The translations under genes were made by a program, and so were the position numbers. Below the pieces are notes generated by a model. That model had not been told where the DNA came from. It saw only the letters and a program-made list of their open reading frames with translations, and made no database searches. A DNA stretch of 64,000 bases from Isoetes taiwanensis (Eukaryota > Streptophyta > Lycopodiopsida > Isoetales > Isoetaceae): assembly GCA_021234155.1 (NCBI GenBank), contig JAJEKV010000005.1:24631584-24695583 (forward strand). The letters run 5' to 3'. Numbering within the stretch: the stretch's first letter is position 1; each line of letters starts with the position of its first letter. Of this stretch, positions 1 to 10,760 are shown piece by piece.

Positions 1-1650
1 TTATCTTCAAGGTCAACTCTTATAAGAAATGCTCTATTTGAGGTCAAAGGATGCTTATAAGGTTTTGGGTAAGAAGTTTGGAAGATACCTTTTTGAAGAT
101 TGGAAGCTAGAGTTTGGAAGACCCCATGGTAAACTAGAATCTTTTGCCCCTAAATTATTTCCCATCACATTTCTCCATGCCTTCTCTCATTTTCGCCTTG
201 ATTCCTAAGCTCCACTCTCATCCTATCACAAACTCATTTCTATTTCATATGCCCATCCCATTTTTTGCCTTTGCCTTTGAAAAATAAATTCTATGTCAAA
301 ACCCTAGGTGAATAACCTAGGTATCATTCTAGATACCATAAGGATGCCCTATGCCACGTGGCAAGGCCAGATATGCTCCCAACTTTTTGGAAGGCATCCT
401 CAAAGATTCTTAGGAGATCCCAAAAAACCAAAGGTTTATTTTTCCACTTAAACCATTGAAAATTGAATTTTTAAAAGGCCAGAATCTCCAAATATACTCG
501 AAAGATGCTCGCGAGATTCCCTCCACGAACCCTAAACTTAGAAAAATTCCTCGAATCGGCCAGGGACCTCAATTTCTGCCTCAAATTCCTACCGAATCTT
601 CTCTTCCCGCCTCTTAGCTACCCAACAAACCCATAATCAAAGCCTAAGATTCTGGATTCATAAAAATTTGAAAATATAACTGGGGTGATCGACACACAAC
701 TTTTTGAAGACCCAGGCGCATCAAACCTCGACATTGATACATGCTGAGCATGATCTGAAGACGTTCTTGAAGTCTCTGAGTGTTCCACAGTTTAATCTGA
801 GAAGATTGGACTGATATTATTGATTTGATACTATTATTGACCTCCTAAGCTACATTATTGATTGATCTATGTTCCTAAGATTCTTACTCACCTTGTATTA
901 CCTTCATATCAATGAAAATTGATTGCCAAGTATTCAAAAAGTCTACTGTCATGATCCTTTAGTATTTTTGCTTCATAAACATTTTTACAGTAAAGAATTC
1001 CCTTATTTTTTCCTGCACCTGACCATCTGCACTTCATCTCCCATCTTATTTGCACCTGTGTGCACAAAAATTTCGAAAAAATTCCATTCCAAACTCAAGT
1101 TACCATTTTTTGCATTCTGTCTGATACAAATTTAGACTGATATCCATAAAACAGTGCCAAAAAAATAGTTTTAGTGATTCAAATCATTATTTGACAGCAT
1201 GCACCTTACCTTTGAAGCCTATATAGCATCTTAGTTTTGGAATTTCCTCAAATTTCATCCTACAACTCAAGTTATAAAACTCTGAGCTCTGTTTTCAGTT
1301 TTGACTGGTATTGACCAAAATTTGACCCAACTTTGAGATCGAATATCTTACAAATTAAAACTCAGACTTGGTCAAGATCTTTACCCTGACTTGCCTACAA
1401 CTTTTCTGAACAAGTCACAGTCATCTGACCTTGGAAACCAATCTGCATATGGGATCTGCATCGATTTGAGTAAAGGGTCTAAATTCCAGAATTGGGAAAG
1501 GTATGAAAACTCTGTAACTGAGCTTTTTATTTGGAAAATTCTTGTGTAGATTGATCACCTTAAGTGATCTGGAGGTTCTAACCCCAATTTGAGTGAAAAC
1601 TCAAGTTGGCTTCTTGTGTTTGACTCTCTAAGCCAGGTTGAGGGTCAACA
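1..1650 (+). repeat. 3' part of the 5' LTR of gypsy element A
   Basis: This stretch aligns by eye with the LTR of element B from about position 6285 to its end. It finishes in GGGTCAACA like the other family-1 LTRs. The first 125 bases or so of the LTR lie outside the window. It carries the conserved block GATCACCTTAAGTGATC followed by CTGGAGGTTCTAACC at about 1555-1585. No gene is seen in it; the short ORF at 923-1135 is LTR sequence. Identity to B's LTR is clearly lower than between B's own two LTRs, so A is an older, separate copy. Confidence 0.85.
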
Positions 1651-1741
1651 GGCTCCAATGAAGAGGTAAACTTTATTAAGGAAATGCTAATTGAAGAACC
1701 TTTGGGGTCTTACAGAATAAAAAATACAAGACTAAGGAAAT

Positions 1742-2563
1742 ATGAAATGGTTCCTCTCATTATGGAATGTGCACTTCCCCAGCAAACAAGGGCCATCAGG
1801 ATTCTTATGGTTTGATGGAGGTATTTCTAAAAAACTAAATATTGCATCATCTGCTGCTATTCTGAAAGATTCCTCTCATAAACTTTTAGCTAAAGTAGGG
1901 AGAATCTTCCCCCAAATTACATCTAATGTAGCAGAATATAAGGCTTTGATTGCAGGTCTTCAGGAAGCCAAAGCTATGGATATTACCAACATTCACACTT
2001 ATGGTGACTCACAATTAATTTGTAGACAAGTTTCAGGAAACTACCAAACAAAAAATGCAGATATGGAGCTCTTAAAAAACCAAGTAATGGGAGTACTTTC
2101 GAGTTTTGCTTCATGGGAGATTACTCACATACCAAGAGAGAAAAATGTGGAAGCTGATGCCCTATGCAGAGAAACTCTCATGTCACACCTAACTGAGGGA
2201 GCTATTCCAGAGGAAGACCTTGATGCTAGTGAGGTAAAAGCCCTTTGTCCTATTCTAACCATTAATGCATCAGAGGAAAAGGATACTGAAGAGATTACCA
2301 TCACAAAAAATGGTAAGACTAGAACCCTGTTTGTTGGAGATCTAATTGAATACCAAAATAGGGAGAATATACAAATGTTCTTTGAAGAAAGGAAGGATGT
2401 GTTTGCCTGGGATTATTCTGAGCTTACTGGTATTAAAGCTGAGGTATGCCAATTTGAAATCAAGATTAAAGAAGGATGTAAACCTGTTTTTCAAAAACTG
2501 AGAAGAATTAATGCTTCATTGATGGGATTGATCCAGAATGGGTATCTTGCATTGTACCTGTAG
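1742..2563 (+). pseudogene. Archaeal-type RNase H plus RT N-terminus, element A
   Basis: The ORF encodes an RNase H of the archaeal/plant type upstream of the RT. The four acidic catalytic positions are visible: Asp in WFDGG, Glu in AEYKAL, Asp in YGDSQL and Asp in EADAL. The domain would degrade the RNA strand during reverse transcription. The frame then runs into the RT N-terminus and ends early, because about 55 bp present in B (between its MGLI and PEWVS codons) are deleted here. The upstream part of the polyprotein is absent, so this is a fragment. Confidence 0.8.
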
Positions 2564-2568
2564 AGAAA

Positions 2569-4075
2569 AAAAGTGGTGCCTTAAGGATCTGCATTGATTA
2601 TCGAGATCTCAACAAAGCTACCATCAAGGACTGCTATCCCTTGCCTTTTTTAGAAGAAATTTTATATGTTGTAGCAGGGAAAGAGGTATACTCATTTCTA
2701 GATGGATTTTCAGGATTTAATCAAATTGGCATTAAGGATGAAGACCAACCCAAGACCTCTTTTATTACCCCTTGGGGAACTTATGCAATGAAGAGAATGC
2801 CTTTTGGACTAATGAATGCACCTGCTACTTTCCAGAGAGCTATGGATGTTATTTTTAGGCCTATGTCTCCTCAAGAATTCAGAGTCTATTTGGATGACCT
2901 TTGCTTAGGATCTCACCCTACTAATCATTTGGAATTGCTTGCAAAAATATGCTCTTTGTGCAGGGAATCTGGAGTCAACCTTAACCCAAAGAAATGTATT
3001 TTTTTTGCATCCAAAGGGAAACTTTTGGGGCATGAGGTATCCAATAATGGTATACAAGTGGCACAAGAAAAGGTTGAAGCCCTCAAAAAGCTGGTACCCC
3101 CCAAAAATCTGAAGCAGGTCAAAAGTTTTATTGGCATGACTAGTTTTCTTAGGATGTATATTCCTAATTTTGCTCACATTATAAGTCCTATTTCTAAGCT
3201 GACAAGGATAGGTAGGATTTCTAAATCTGAGAGCAAGTATGTCCCTGTCACATGGTCATCAGATTGCCAAGAGTCTTTTGAGTTGCTTATAAAGTCCATT
3301 TGTGAGGCTACTCTTCTAAAAAAACCTGATTTGAACAAGCCATTTGAGGTCTATATTACCATCACTAAAAAAGCCACAGGCCTAGCTATTCTGCAGGACA
3401 AGCACACCATAGCTTTTGCCAGCAGACAGTGGAGTTCAACTAAAGAAAAGTACACCAGAATGGAGAAGAGTGCTGCTGCTCTTATGTTCTTCATTGATAG
3501 ACAAGGTCACCTACTATTGAAGAGTTCTGTCCAAGTTTATATGAAGCAAAATCCAACGGGTTTGTTATTTGGTAAGGCTACCTCTAAAGCAAAAATTCAA
3601 AGGTGGGCTTGTAAGCTACAAACCTTTGATATTTCCATAAAAGAGTTACATCAGGTGAAGAGTCCCAGTCTTTATTTACCTTACATTTTCTTTGATCATG
3701 AGGATGCAGTAGAAGTTGTTGACTTTGTGGATGCCTTAGCTTATTTGCAGGCAGATGATGAAGAGCAGAACCAACAGGATGGGCAGCTACCTATAAAGTA
3801 TTTTTTACAATTCAAGGAAATGACCTCAGGGCTGACCTCGAGCCAGCAAAGGAGATTTAAAGAAAAGTGTAGGCAATTTAAAATGATTAATGATGTTTTA
3901 TGTAAAGTCAACATGGATGGACTATTACTGAGGTGTGTCAATGAAGAGGAATCTGCTTTGATCATTAGAGAAATGCATGAAGGAGTATGTGGAGGCCATT
4001 TTGCTGGAGATATTACTGCCAAGAAAATTCTCAGGTCAGGTTATTATTGGCCTACAATATTTAAAGATTTATATA
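2569..4075 (+). pseudogene. RT, degenerate gypsy RNase H and integrase zinc domain, element A
   Basis: This continues the pol polyprotein after the 55-bp deletion; the ORF is open from 2641. RT motifs are clear: FLDGFSGFNQ (motif A), PFGLMNAPATFQ, and YLDD (catalytic). The following gypsy RNase H has FEVYITITKKATG where families normally have an Asp in T-D-A-S, so the first catalytic Asp is missing, as in B and E. The integrase zinc domain starts with HEGVCGGHFAG. The frame is broken at 4076 by an inserted MITE-like element. It belongs to Ty3/gypsy by domain order and motifs. Confidence 0.85.
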
Positions 4076-4398
4076 GGGTAAAAGCATGCTACGGTGTACC
4101 ACTTTTGGAACCCTCAAAAGTACCTACACTGGGTACTTTTAAAACTAGTACTTTCTGTTTTTTCTTTCCATTAAAATCAATTAATTTTTTTTTGAATTGA
4201 AGGTCAATAACATGTCAATCTATAGTAGTAAAGGATAACAATACCATTAGAGACTAAAATAAATGAATTCACTCTCAAACTTATTCTTTATTGCAGCATT
4301 TATGCAAGTTCCCAGTACCCAGTGCTGAGTACTTTTCTGGGTAGTTTCACACTCCCTAAAAAGTACTTTAGATGGTACACCCTAGCATGCTTTCACCC
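4076..4398. mobile_element. MITE-like insertion (about 323 bp) in integrase of element A
   Basis: This segment is absent from the same place in element B. Its ends are imperfect inverted repeats of about 25 bp: left GGGTAAAAGCATGCTACGGT, right (reverse complement) GGGTGAAAGCATGCTAGGGT. The flanks show TATA at 4072-4075 and 4399-4402. If the termini are instead TAGGGT...ACCCTA, the duplication is TA. There is no coding potential. Short length, inverted termini and target duplication indicate a non-autonomous DNA transposon; the superfamily is not certain (TA or TATA target). Confidence 0.7.
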
Positions 4399-4402
4399 TA
4401 TA

Positions 4403-5352
4403 CTACTATAAAATCTTGCCACAAGTGTCAAATATTTGGCAAAAGGATCCTCCTCCCAGCTGCACTAAACCCCATCATTTCTCCAGGACCTTTCCAAATA
4501 TGGGGATTAGATTATATTGGCCCTATTAACCCCCCTTCTGCAGGACAACATCAGCACATTATTGTAGCTACAGATTATTTTACTAAATGGTGAGAAGCTA
4601 TTCCTTTAAGACAGGCCAATGCTATTACAACAGCAAAGTTTTTACATGAATATATATGTGCACGGTTTGGTATTCCTCTACAATTACACTCTGACAGAGG
4701 TACCCCTTTTGTGAATGAAGTTATTGCTAATCTGCTAACCATTCTTAAGGTCAAACATACCAAGAGCTCTTCTTATTACCCCCAAGGCAATGGTCAAGAA
4801 GAAGCTACTAACAAAGTTTTGAAAAGCATTTTGCAGAAAACAGTGGATGATAATCAAAAAGATTGGCATGTCAAACTGGTGGATGCTCTATGGGCCTATA
4901 GAGTCACCATTAAAGCAGCAACCACTCACACACCCTTTAACTTAGTATATGGCATTGAAGCTGTGCTTCCAGTAGAACTTGAGCTTCCTTCTCTAAGGTT
5001 AGCCCATAAGTTGTGTTTGCCTTTTGAGTATGCTTTGCAGGAAAGACTGGATACCCTTCTGCATTTAGAAGAATATAGAATGGAAGCTGAGAATGCTAAT
5101 TTGCTAAAAAAAGCCAAGGATTTGGCTGCTTTCAAAGCTGCTCATAAAATACAAGGGACTTTCAAGACTGGAGAGTTAGTTCTAAAATGGAATAAATCAA
5201 GGGAAGACTCGGCTAGTAAGTTTGAAAATCTTTGGGAGGGCCCCTATGAGGTGTTGGAACCTGCAGGCACCAATTCTTATTGGTTAAAGGAATTAACTTC
5301 AGGGATGCCACTTCCAAATCCTATCAACACTATTCACCTGAAAAGGTACTGA
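4403..5352 (+). pseudogene. Integrase core and C-terminus, element A
   Basis: This resumes integrase after the MITE at the second zinc pair (CHKCQIFGKR). The core has the D of LDYIGP, the D of LHSDRGTPF and the E region around EEATNKVLK, which form the DDE triad that joins cDNA to target DNA. An in-frame TGA after FTKW (about 4590) and the MITE make it non-functional. The C-terminal part ends at NTIHLKRY*, followed by the long 3' untranslated region. Confidence 0.85.
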
Positions 5353-6159
5353 GATCAGCATATATGCTTGTCTCTTTTTATGTTCTAGAACTTAGACAAG
5401 TTAGAATTAAAGTTAAATATTAGATAGGTTGGATTAGATTTCACTTTGTCTTAAGTTTAGAACTAATGTCTTCATTGAGTTCATATTTGCAGATTAGCCA
5501 GTATGAAGGATGAGCTATCAAACAGCTTCAGAATAAGGATTTTTATTAATTGCCAAGTGTCATTTGCAGGAGCACCCTTTTTCCATCTTCATCTGTCGCA
5601 TTGTGGTCCTGCCCTCCATTTAGCCATGTACTCTCATTTTATCTCCCTAAATGTGCACTCTGCAAATTCAGCTTCACCATTATAGCAGAGTTGCAAAGAT
5701 CAAGATTAACTTGTTTGCATGTTTCCATGACAGGTGCATCCTTTCTCCATCTTTATTCATCTGCCATAAGTGGTCCTGCTATCCATTTAAACTCCTTATT
5801 CTTGTTTTCATTCCCAAAAGAAAGCACTCTGTAAATCAGCTTCACCATCATGGCAGAGTTGCATTTTTAAGGATCAGGGAGGCATACATTTTCTTGTTTT
5901 GGCGAGATCTCAACTTTTGCACATTCACTTCACCCTCTCACACCCCATTTCCATCACCACCTTACCATATTCACACTCATTCTTACCTTTTCTTTTCACA
6001 CACTTTCTTGTTTTGGCGAGATTCCCACATTTACACACTCATCTCATCTCATACACTCCATTTCCATCACCATCTTACTATATTCACACTCACTTGTTGA
6101 AGGTGTTCCTGGCAAAACCTTCAACCTCAGTGGTTTAGAACCTCCAGGTTGCTTGAGGC
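5353..6159 (+). other. 3' untranslated region of element A and junction DNA
   Basis: This C/T-rich region is shared with B (13441-14350) and E (35971-36734). It contains repeated units such as CAGCTTCACCATNATNGCAGAG and two copies of CTTGTTTTGGCGAGAT. Several overlapping open frames exist here, but they encode low-complexity Phe/His/Ser-rich strings and are not genes. The last about 70 bp (6088-6159) differ from B and E, so A's own 3' LTR is lost and B's 5' LTR follows. Confidence 0.6.
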
Positions 6160-8076
6160 TGTTGCCCCCAAAGGGCAACATACTAACTGTTGGTTCATGT
6201 ATTGAAGTAGGTCAAGTTATTGTGGAAGAGTTAAATAAAAAAGAAGCTTGGTAGTCAACAATGATATGAAGGTCAAACAATATTAATCTTCAAAGGTCAA
6301 CTCCTATGGAAGATGCTTTATCTGAGGTCAAAGGTATTCAAAGGATGCTCTATGATATTCTGGGTTGTGAAGATTGGAAGATGCTTTTTGAAGTTTGGAA
6401 GACAAAGTTTGGAAGACCCCATGGTATTTGATTCCACCTCCTAGCCATTTTTTATTCATATTCTTACCCCCATTTCGAAATTTTCCTAGTCATATTTCTC
6501 TCATGCCTAAATCTTCCCATGCTCACTTTTTTGCCAATTATACCATGCTTGCCTAAGTCCTTCTTTTCTAAAGGCCTTTTGTTCACCCCAAAGGATGATC
6601 TTCCCATTCCATATCTTTTCTCTCATTTTTTCCATATTACATTCTTGCAAATGTACCTAGCCCAACCCTAATTTGCAAATTCTTATGCTCCCTCACTTCA
6701 TTTACCAAATGTGCCTAATTACCCATGCCACCCAAGTATCCCCCATGGAATATTCCAGTCATGGTATCTACCTAGCATATTCCCCAAATTATTAGGGTTG
6801 CTATAGACCCAAATGACTTCACAATTATTTTTTGGGTATCTATTGAACCATGGCCTAGCTTTTTGAAATGGCTCAATACAACATATTCTTGGTTTATACC
6901 TCCAAAAATACGGCCACCGTATCGCGCAAACTCTGGAAAAATACAGTTGAAGAACCCTAAACTTAGAAACTTGCTCGAATCACGCCGGAATTGAGATCTT
7001 AAGCTACAAAAACTACCTATTCTTGGATTCCCGCTCATTAGCATCCCATTAAGCCTATAATCAAGTCCTAAGATGCCAGAATCATTAAATCCAAATCTAT
7101 ATAACGAGAAAAACAATGACAGAAGTTTTTGAAGGCCCAGACGCATCAAACCTCAAGATTGATACATGCTGAGCATGATCTGAAGACGTTCATGAAGTAT
7201 CTGAGTGTTTCACAGTTCGATTTGAGAAAATTGGACTGATATTATTGATTTGATATTATTTATTGACCTCCTAAGCTATCTTGATGATTGATCTATGATT
7301 CTAAGACTCTTATTCACCTTGTATTACCTTCATATCAATGAAAATTGCCTGCCAAGTATTTAAAAAGTTGACTGTCATGATCCTTTAGTATTTTTGCATC
7401 ACAAACATTTTTACAGTGAAGTATCCCTTCATTTTTTTCTTGCATATGACCATTTGCACTTCTTGTGTCATCATATTTGCACCTGTGTGCACAAAAATTT
7501 CGAAAGAAATCCATTCCAAACTCAAGTTACCATTTTTTGCATTCTGTCTGATACAATTTTAGACTGATATTCACAAAACAGTGCCAAAAAAATAGTTTTT
7601 GTGATCCAAATTATGATTTGATTACATGCCCCTCACCTTTGGGACCTATACTACACCTTAGTTTTGGAATCTCTTCAAAATTCTATCTGCAACTCAAGTT
7701 ACAAAACTCTGAGATCTGTTTGTAGTTTTGACTGATATTGACCAAAATTTGACCCAACTTTGAGATCGAATACCTTGCAGATTAAAACTCAGACTTGGTC
7801 AAGGTTTTCACCTTTGCTAGCCTATAACTTTTCTGTACAAGTCACAATCATTTGACCTTGGAAATCAATCCGCCTATGAGAGCTACATCGATTTGAGTAA
7901 GGGCTCCATATTCTAGAATTGGGAAAGGTATGAATACTTGGTAACTGAGCTTTTCCTTTGAGAAATTCTTGTGTAGACTGATCACCTTAAGTGATCTGGA
8001 GGTTCTAACCCCAACTTGAGTGAAAACTCAAGTTGGCTTCTTGTGTTTGACTCTCTAGCCAGGTTGGGGGTCAACA
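6160..8076 (+). repeat. 5' LTR of gypsy element B (1917 bp)
   Basis: It starts with TGTTGCCC-CCAAA-GGGCAACA, a terminal hairpin, and ends with GGGTCAACA, giving TG...CA boundaries. Its first about 750 bp are nearly identical to 14351-15108, the remnant of the 3' LTR. It includes the GATCACCTTAAGTGATC / CTGGAGGTTCTAACC block at about 7979-8011. No gene is seen inside; the - strand ORF at 6772-7149 is LTR sequence. Confidence 0.9.
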
Positions 8077-8079
8077 TCT

Positions 8080-8097
8080 TGGAGGTTCTACCGAGAT
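8080..8097 (+). other. Primer binding site candidate, element B
   Basis: TGGAGGTTCTACCGAGAT begins three bases after the LTR's terminal CA, the normal place for a tRNA primer site. The same 18 bases occur at the same offset in E, and with one change (T to C) in C. I could not assign the tRNA from memory. Confidence 0.65.
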
Positions 8098-8117
8098 ATT
8101 CCTGGATTTCAGAACTC

Positions 8118-9323
8118 ATGGCTCCAAAGCAAAAATTTCCAGCAGAACAAGAACCATTAGAAGATATTGATGCATCAGATCATTGTAGAGAAAGGCCATT
8201 GAATTCAAGTTTCTCAACTAGCCTGCTCCAAAACATGCCATACCAATTTGAGTTGAACGTTCCTGTTCCTTTGCCTACTTTTGATTCCAGTATGAGTGCT
8301 AACAACTTTTTTAGAATATTTGAGGATTATTACAGGTATTATGGCTTCAAGAAGGGCTGCAAGCTCCCAGAATTTGAAAAATGTTTCAAAGAAGAAAGTG
8401 AAGCTGGTGCTTGGTTAACTTATGAAAAGTTAATGGGTACCACTTCATGGGATGAACTTGTCAAGAAGTTTCTGGATAGATTTGGTAAGTTAGCTGCTCC
8501 AAAAGATTTGGTTAATGAGTTGCAAGGTTTCTCTATACATGCAGGAGAAAGTGTGAATCAGTACAAGGAGAGGTTTAGTACATTTATGAGCAGGTGTCAA
8601 AGAGCACAAGTCACCATCCCAACTCTGTTTTTAGTTACTGCTTTTATTAATGGTCTGGAAAGAAGACCAGATATCCAAAGGAAGTTGCTCAAGATCCAAG
8701 CTGCTGAAGGATTTGATTCTATATACAATGTTTTTGCCAAAACTACTGACTTAACTCAGATGCTCTCTACTTTGCCTGACAAGCACCATGTTCCTCACCA
8801 TAGCCATGACCCGTTTTACCCTGATGCTACTGATGCACATTATGATCATCACTCTTCTATTCCAGTTTATGCCATACAGAAAGAAAAGAAGAAATCTAAA
8901 GAGGAGGAAGCAAAATCTCCAGTTGCAGAGGTGAAGTCAGATCTATCTAAGGTTACTGAAGCTTTAGCAAAAATAACCAAACAATTGGTTGAACTCAAGG
9001 CTGCAAGAACAGGTAAAACTTACCCTGAATGTATTCATTGCAATAGGAATTCTCATCCATCAGAAATTTGTTATTGGCAAGTGTGTCCCAAATGTAATAG
9101 AAAAGGCCACTTTGGAAAGGAATGTCCTGTTTGTTCTTTTTGTAAAGAAGTTGGCCATAATGATGCTAGGTGTGCTGTTAAGGAGTATTTTGCTAAGCAG
9201 AAAAAAGAAAAGAGACCAGAGCCTAAACCTCCTGTGAGATTTGCTGAACCAAGCACCTATTTATTCAAGCTACAGAAGCTCCTAAATCTGAAGAAGTTAT
9301 GGTGGTGCAAACTAGAAGCATGA
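8118..9323 (+). CDS. Gag of gypsy element B (nearly intact, frameshifted at the C-terminus)
   Basis: I chose the ATG at 8118 (MAPKQKF), 41 bases after the LTR, because the same MAP start opens gag in C and E; the longer open frame runs back into the LTR. The first two thirds form the retrotransposon Gag capsid-like region (AWLTYEKLMG, WDELVKKFLDRFGKL, QYKERFSTFMSRC). A Lys/Glu-rich linker follows, then three CCHC zinc knuckles: CIHCNRNSHPSEIC, CPKCNRKGHFGKEC and CSFCKEVGHNDARC. It would package element RNA in virus-like particles. Relative to E, a frame change at about 9235-9300 replaces the end of the protein; the expected continuation (MVVQTR...) is in another frame at 9299. Confidence 0.85.
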   Translation: MAPKQKFPAEQEPLEDIDASDHCRERPLNSSFSTSLLQNMPYQFELNVPVPLPTFDSSMSANNFFRIFEDYYRYYGFKKGCKLPEFEKCFKEESEAGAWLTYEKLMGTTSWDELVKKFLDRFGKLAAPKDLVNELQGFSIHAGESVNQYKERFSTFMSRCQRAQVTIPTLFLVTAFINGLERRPDIQRKLLKIQAAEGFDSIYNVFAKTTDLTQMLSTLPDKHHVPHHSHDPFYPDATDAHYDHHSSIPVYAIQKEKKKSKEEEAKSPVAEVKSDLSKVTEALAKITKQLVELKAARTGKTYPECIHCNRNSHPSEICYWQVCPKCNRKGHFGKECPVCSFCKEVGHNDARCAVKEYFAKQKKEKRPEPKPPVRFAEPSTYLFKLQKLLNLKKLWWCKLEA

Positions 9324-9468
9324 ATGAAGCTCATGTACATGCTGAACCAAGTAGGCATTCTACTGCCAGGTCTTCACCACCTGTAGTGGAATCACCTGCT
9401 CAAATCATAGCCCCACCCCCCAGCAAAAATATGGTAAGAAAGATCAAGACTTTAATGAGGTTGATGTT

Positions 9469-10140
9469 TTGCTTAAAAATTCCAAGGTGAGTGTGGATCT
9501 TTTCACATTGCTAAAGATTGCACCTAGCTATAGAAAAAGGGTATTGCAGCAAACTAGTGGTGAGGTATTAAATGCTTGTGTGAATTTTACTGATGCCACT
9601 AACCTTGTTCTAGCACAGAATGAAGAAGACCCTGGTGCATTCACATGTTCAGCTACTTTAGGAGGTTATACCTTCTCAAATGTATTACTCGATGGGGGAT
9701 CCCCCCTAAATATTATGCCATATCACATTATGAAAAAATGTGGTTTCGAGGTGGATAAGAAAGCTTCTATACTATTGAGATCTTTTTATAATGCTAAGAT
9801 CACCCCTATTGGTGTGGTAACTAAAGTGCCTGTTAATACAGAGGGCATAAGCAGGCTCGCTAACTTTATTGTGGTAGCTTTTGAAGACATAGGGGATGAG
9901 TCTGATATCTATGATTTACTTTTAGGAAGAAGGTGGTTGGCCACTGTGGATGCTAGACCAGTCTGGTCTCAAGGGAGATGTACCATCTCCAATGGTTCTC
10001 AGACTGCTACAATCTATAATCAAGATGGCTCCTATGGTTCCAATGAAGAGGTAAACTTTATTAAGGAAATGTTAATTGAAGAACCTTTGGGATTTTACAG
10101 AATAAAAAATACAAGACCAAGGAAATATGAAATGGTTCCT
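9469..10140 (+). CDS. Aspartic protease region, element B
   Basis: This opens the pol polyprotein. The active-site motif reads VLLDGGSPLNIMP, with D-G-G instead of the common D-T/S-G. The flap region and the second hydrophobic strand (YDLLLGRRWLA) follow at about residues 145-155. It would cleave the polyprotein. The same DGGSPLN occurs in C and E, so it is a family trait. The open frame reaches 10224 but shifts relative to E at about 10140, where RNase H begins in the next frame. Confidence 0.8.
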
Positions 10141-10148
10141 CTCTCATT

Positions 10149-10661
10149 ATGGAATGTGCACTCCCTAGCAAACAAGGGCCATCAGGATTCTTATGGTTTG
10201 ATGGAGGTATTTCTAAAAAACTAAATATTGCATCATCTGCTGCTATTCTGAAAGATTCCTCCCATAAACTTTTAGCTAAAGTAGGGAGAATCTTCCCCCA
10301 AATTACATCTAATGTAGCAGAATATAAGGCTTTGATTGCAGGTCTTCAGGAAGCCAAAGATATGGATATTGCCAACATTCACATTTTTGGTGGCTCAAAA
10401 TTAATTTGTAGACAAGTTTCAGGAGACTACCAAACAAAAAATGCAGATATGGAGCTTTTAAAAAACCAAGTAATGGGAGTACTTTCAAGTTTTGCTTCAT
10501 GGGAGATTACTCACATACCAAGAGAGAAAAATGTGGAAGCTGATGCCCTGTGCAGAGAAACTCTCATGTCACACCTAACTGAGGGAGCTATTCCAGAGGA
10601 AGACCTTGATGCTAGTGAGGTAAAAGCTCTTTGTCCTATTCTAACCATTAATGCATCATAG
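10149..10661 (+). pseudogene. Archaeal-type RNase H, element B
   Basis: It lies between protease and RT. WFDGG (about residue 18), AEYKAL (about 59) and EADAL (about 139) are present. The third acidic position is changed: FGGSKL here versus YGDSQL in A and E, so B's domain has lost a catalytic Asp. A TAG at 10659-10661 interrupts the polyprotein where E and A read through. This is degeneration of an otherwise conserved domain. Confidence 0.8.
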
Positions 10662-10760
10662 GAAAAGGATACTGAAGAGATTACCATCACAAAAAATGGT
10701 AAGACTAGAACCCTGTTTGTTGGAGATCTAATTGAATACCAAAATAGGGAGAATATACAA

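Larger units (their letters stand above)
1651..6087 (+). mobile_element. Internal region of gypsy element A, gag and protease deleted
   Basis: The LTR end is joined directly to sequence that in element B lies at about 10027, near the protease/RNase H boundary, so the primer binding site, gag and most of protease are missing. The join falls at a short shared GGCTCC. What remains is archaeal-type RNase H, RT, gypsy RNase H and integrase, followed by the long 3' untranslated region to about 6087. From there to 6159 lies about 70 bp not present in B. The element is non-functional. Confidence 0.85.

Noticed and set aside
5503-6138. Overlapping + strand ORFs rich in Phe, His, Ser and Pro (also 13588-14302 and 36431-36801)
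   Set aside because: They lie in the C/T-rich 3' untranslated regions of A, B and E, overlap in several frames, and encode low-complexity strings with no domain.
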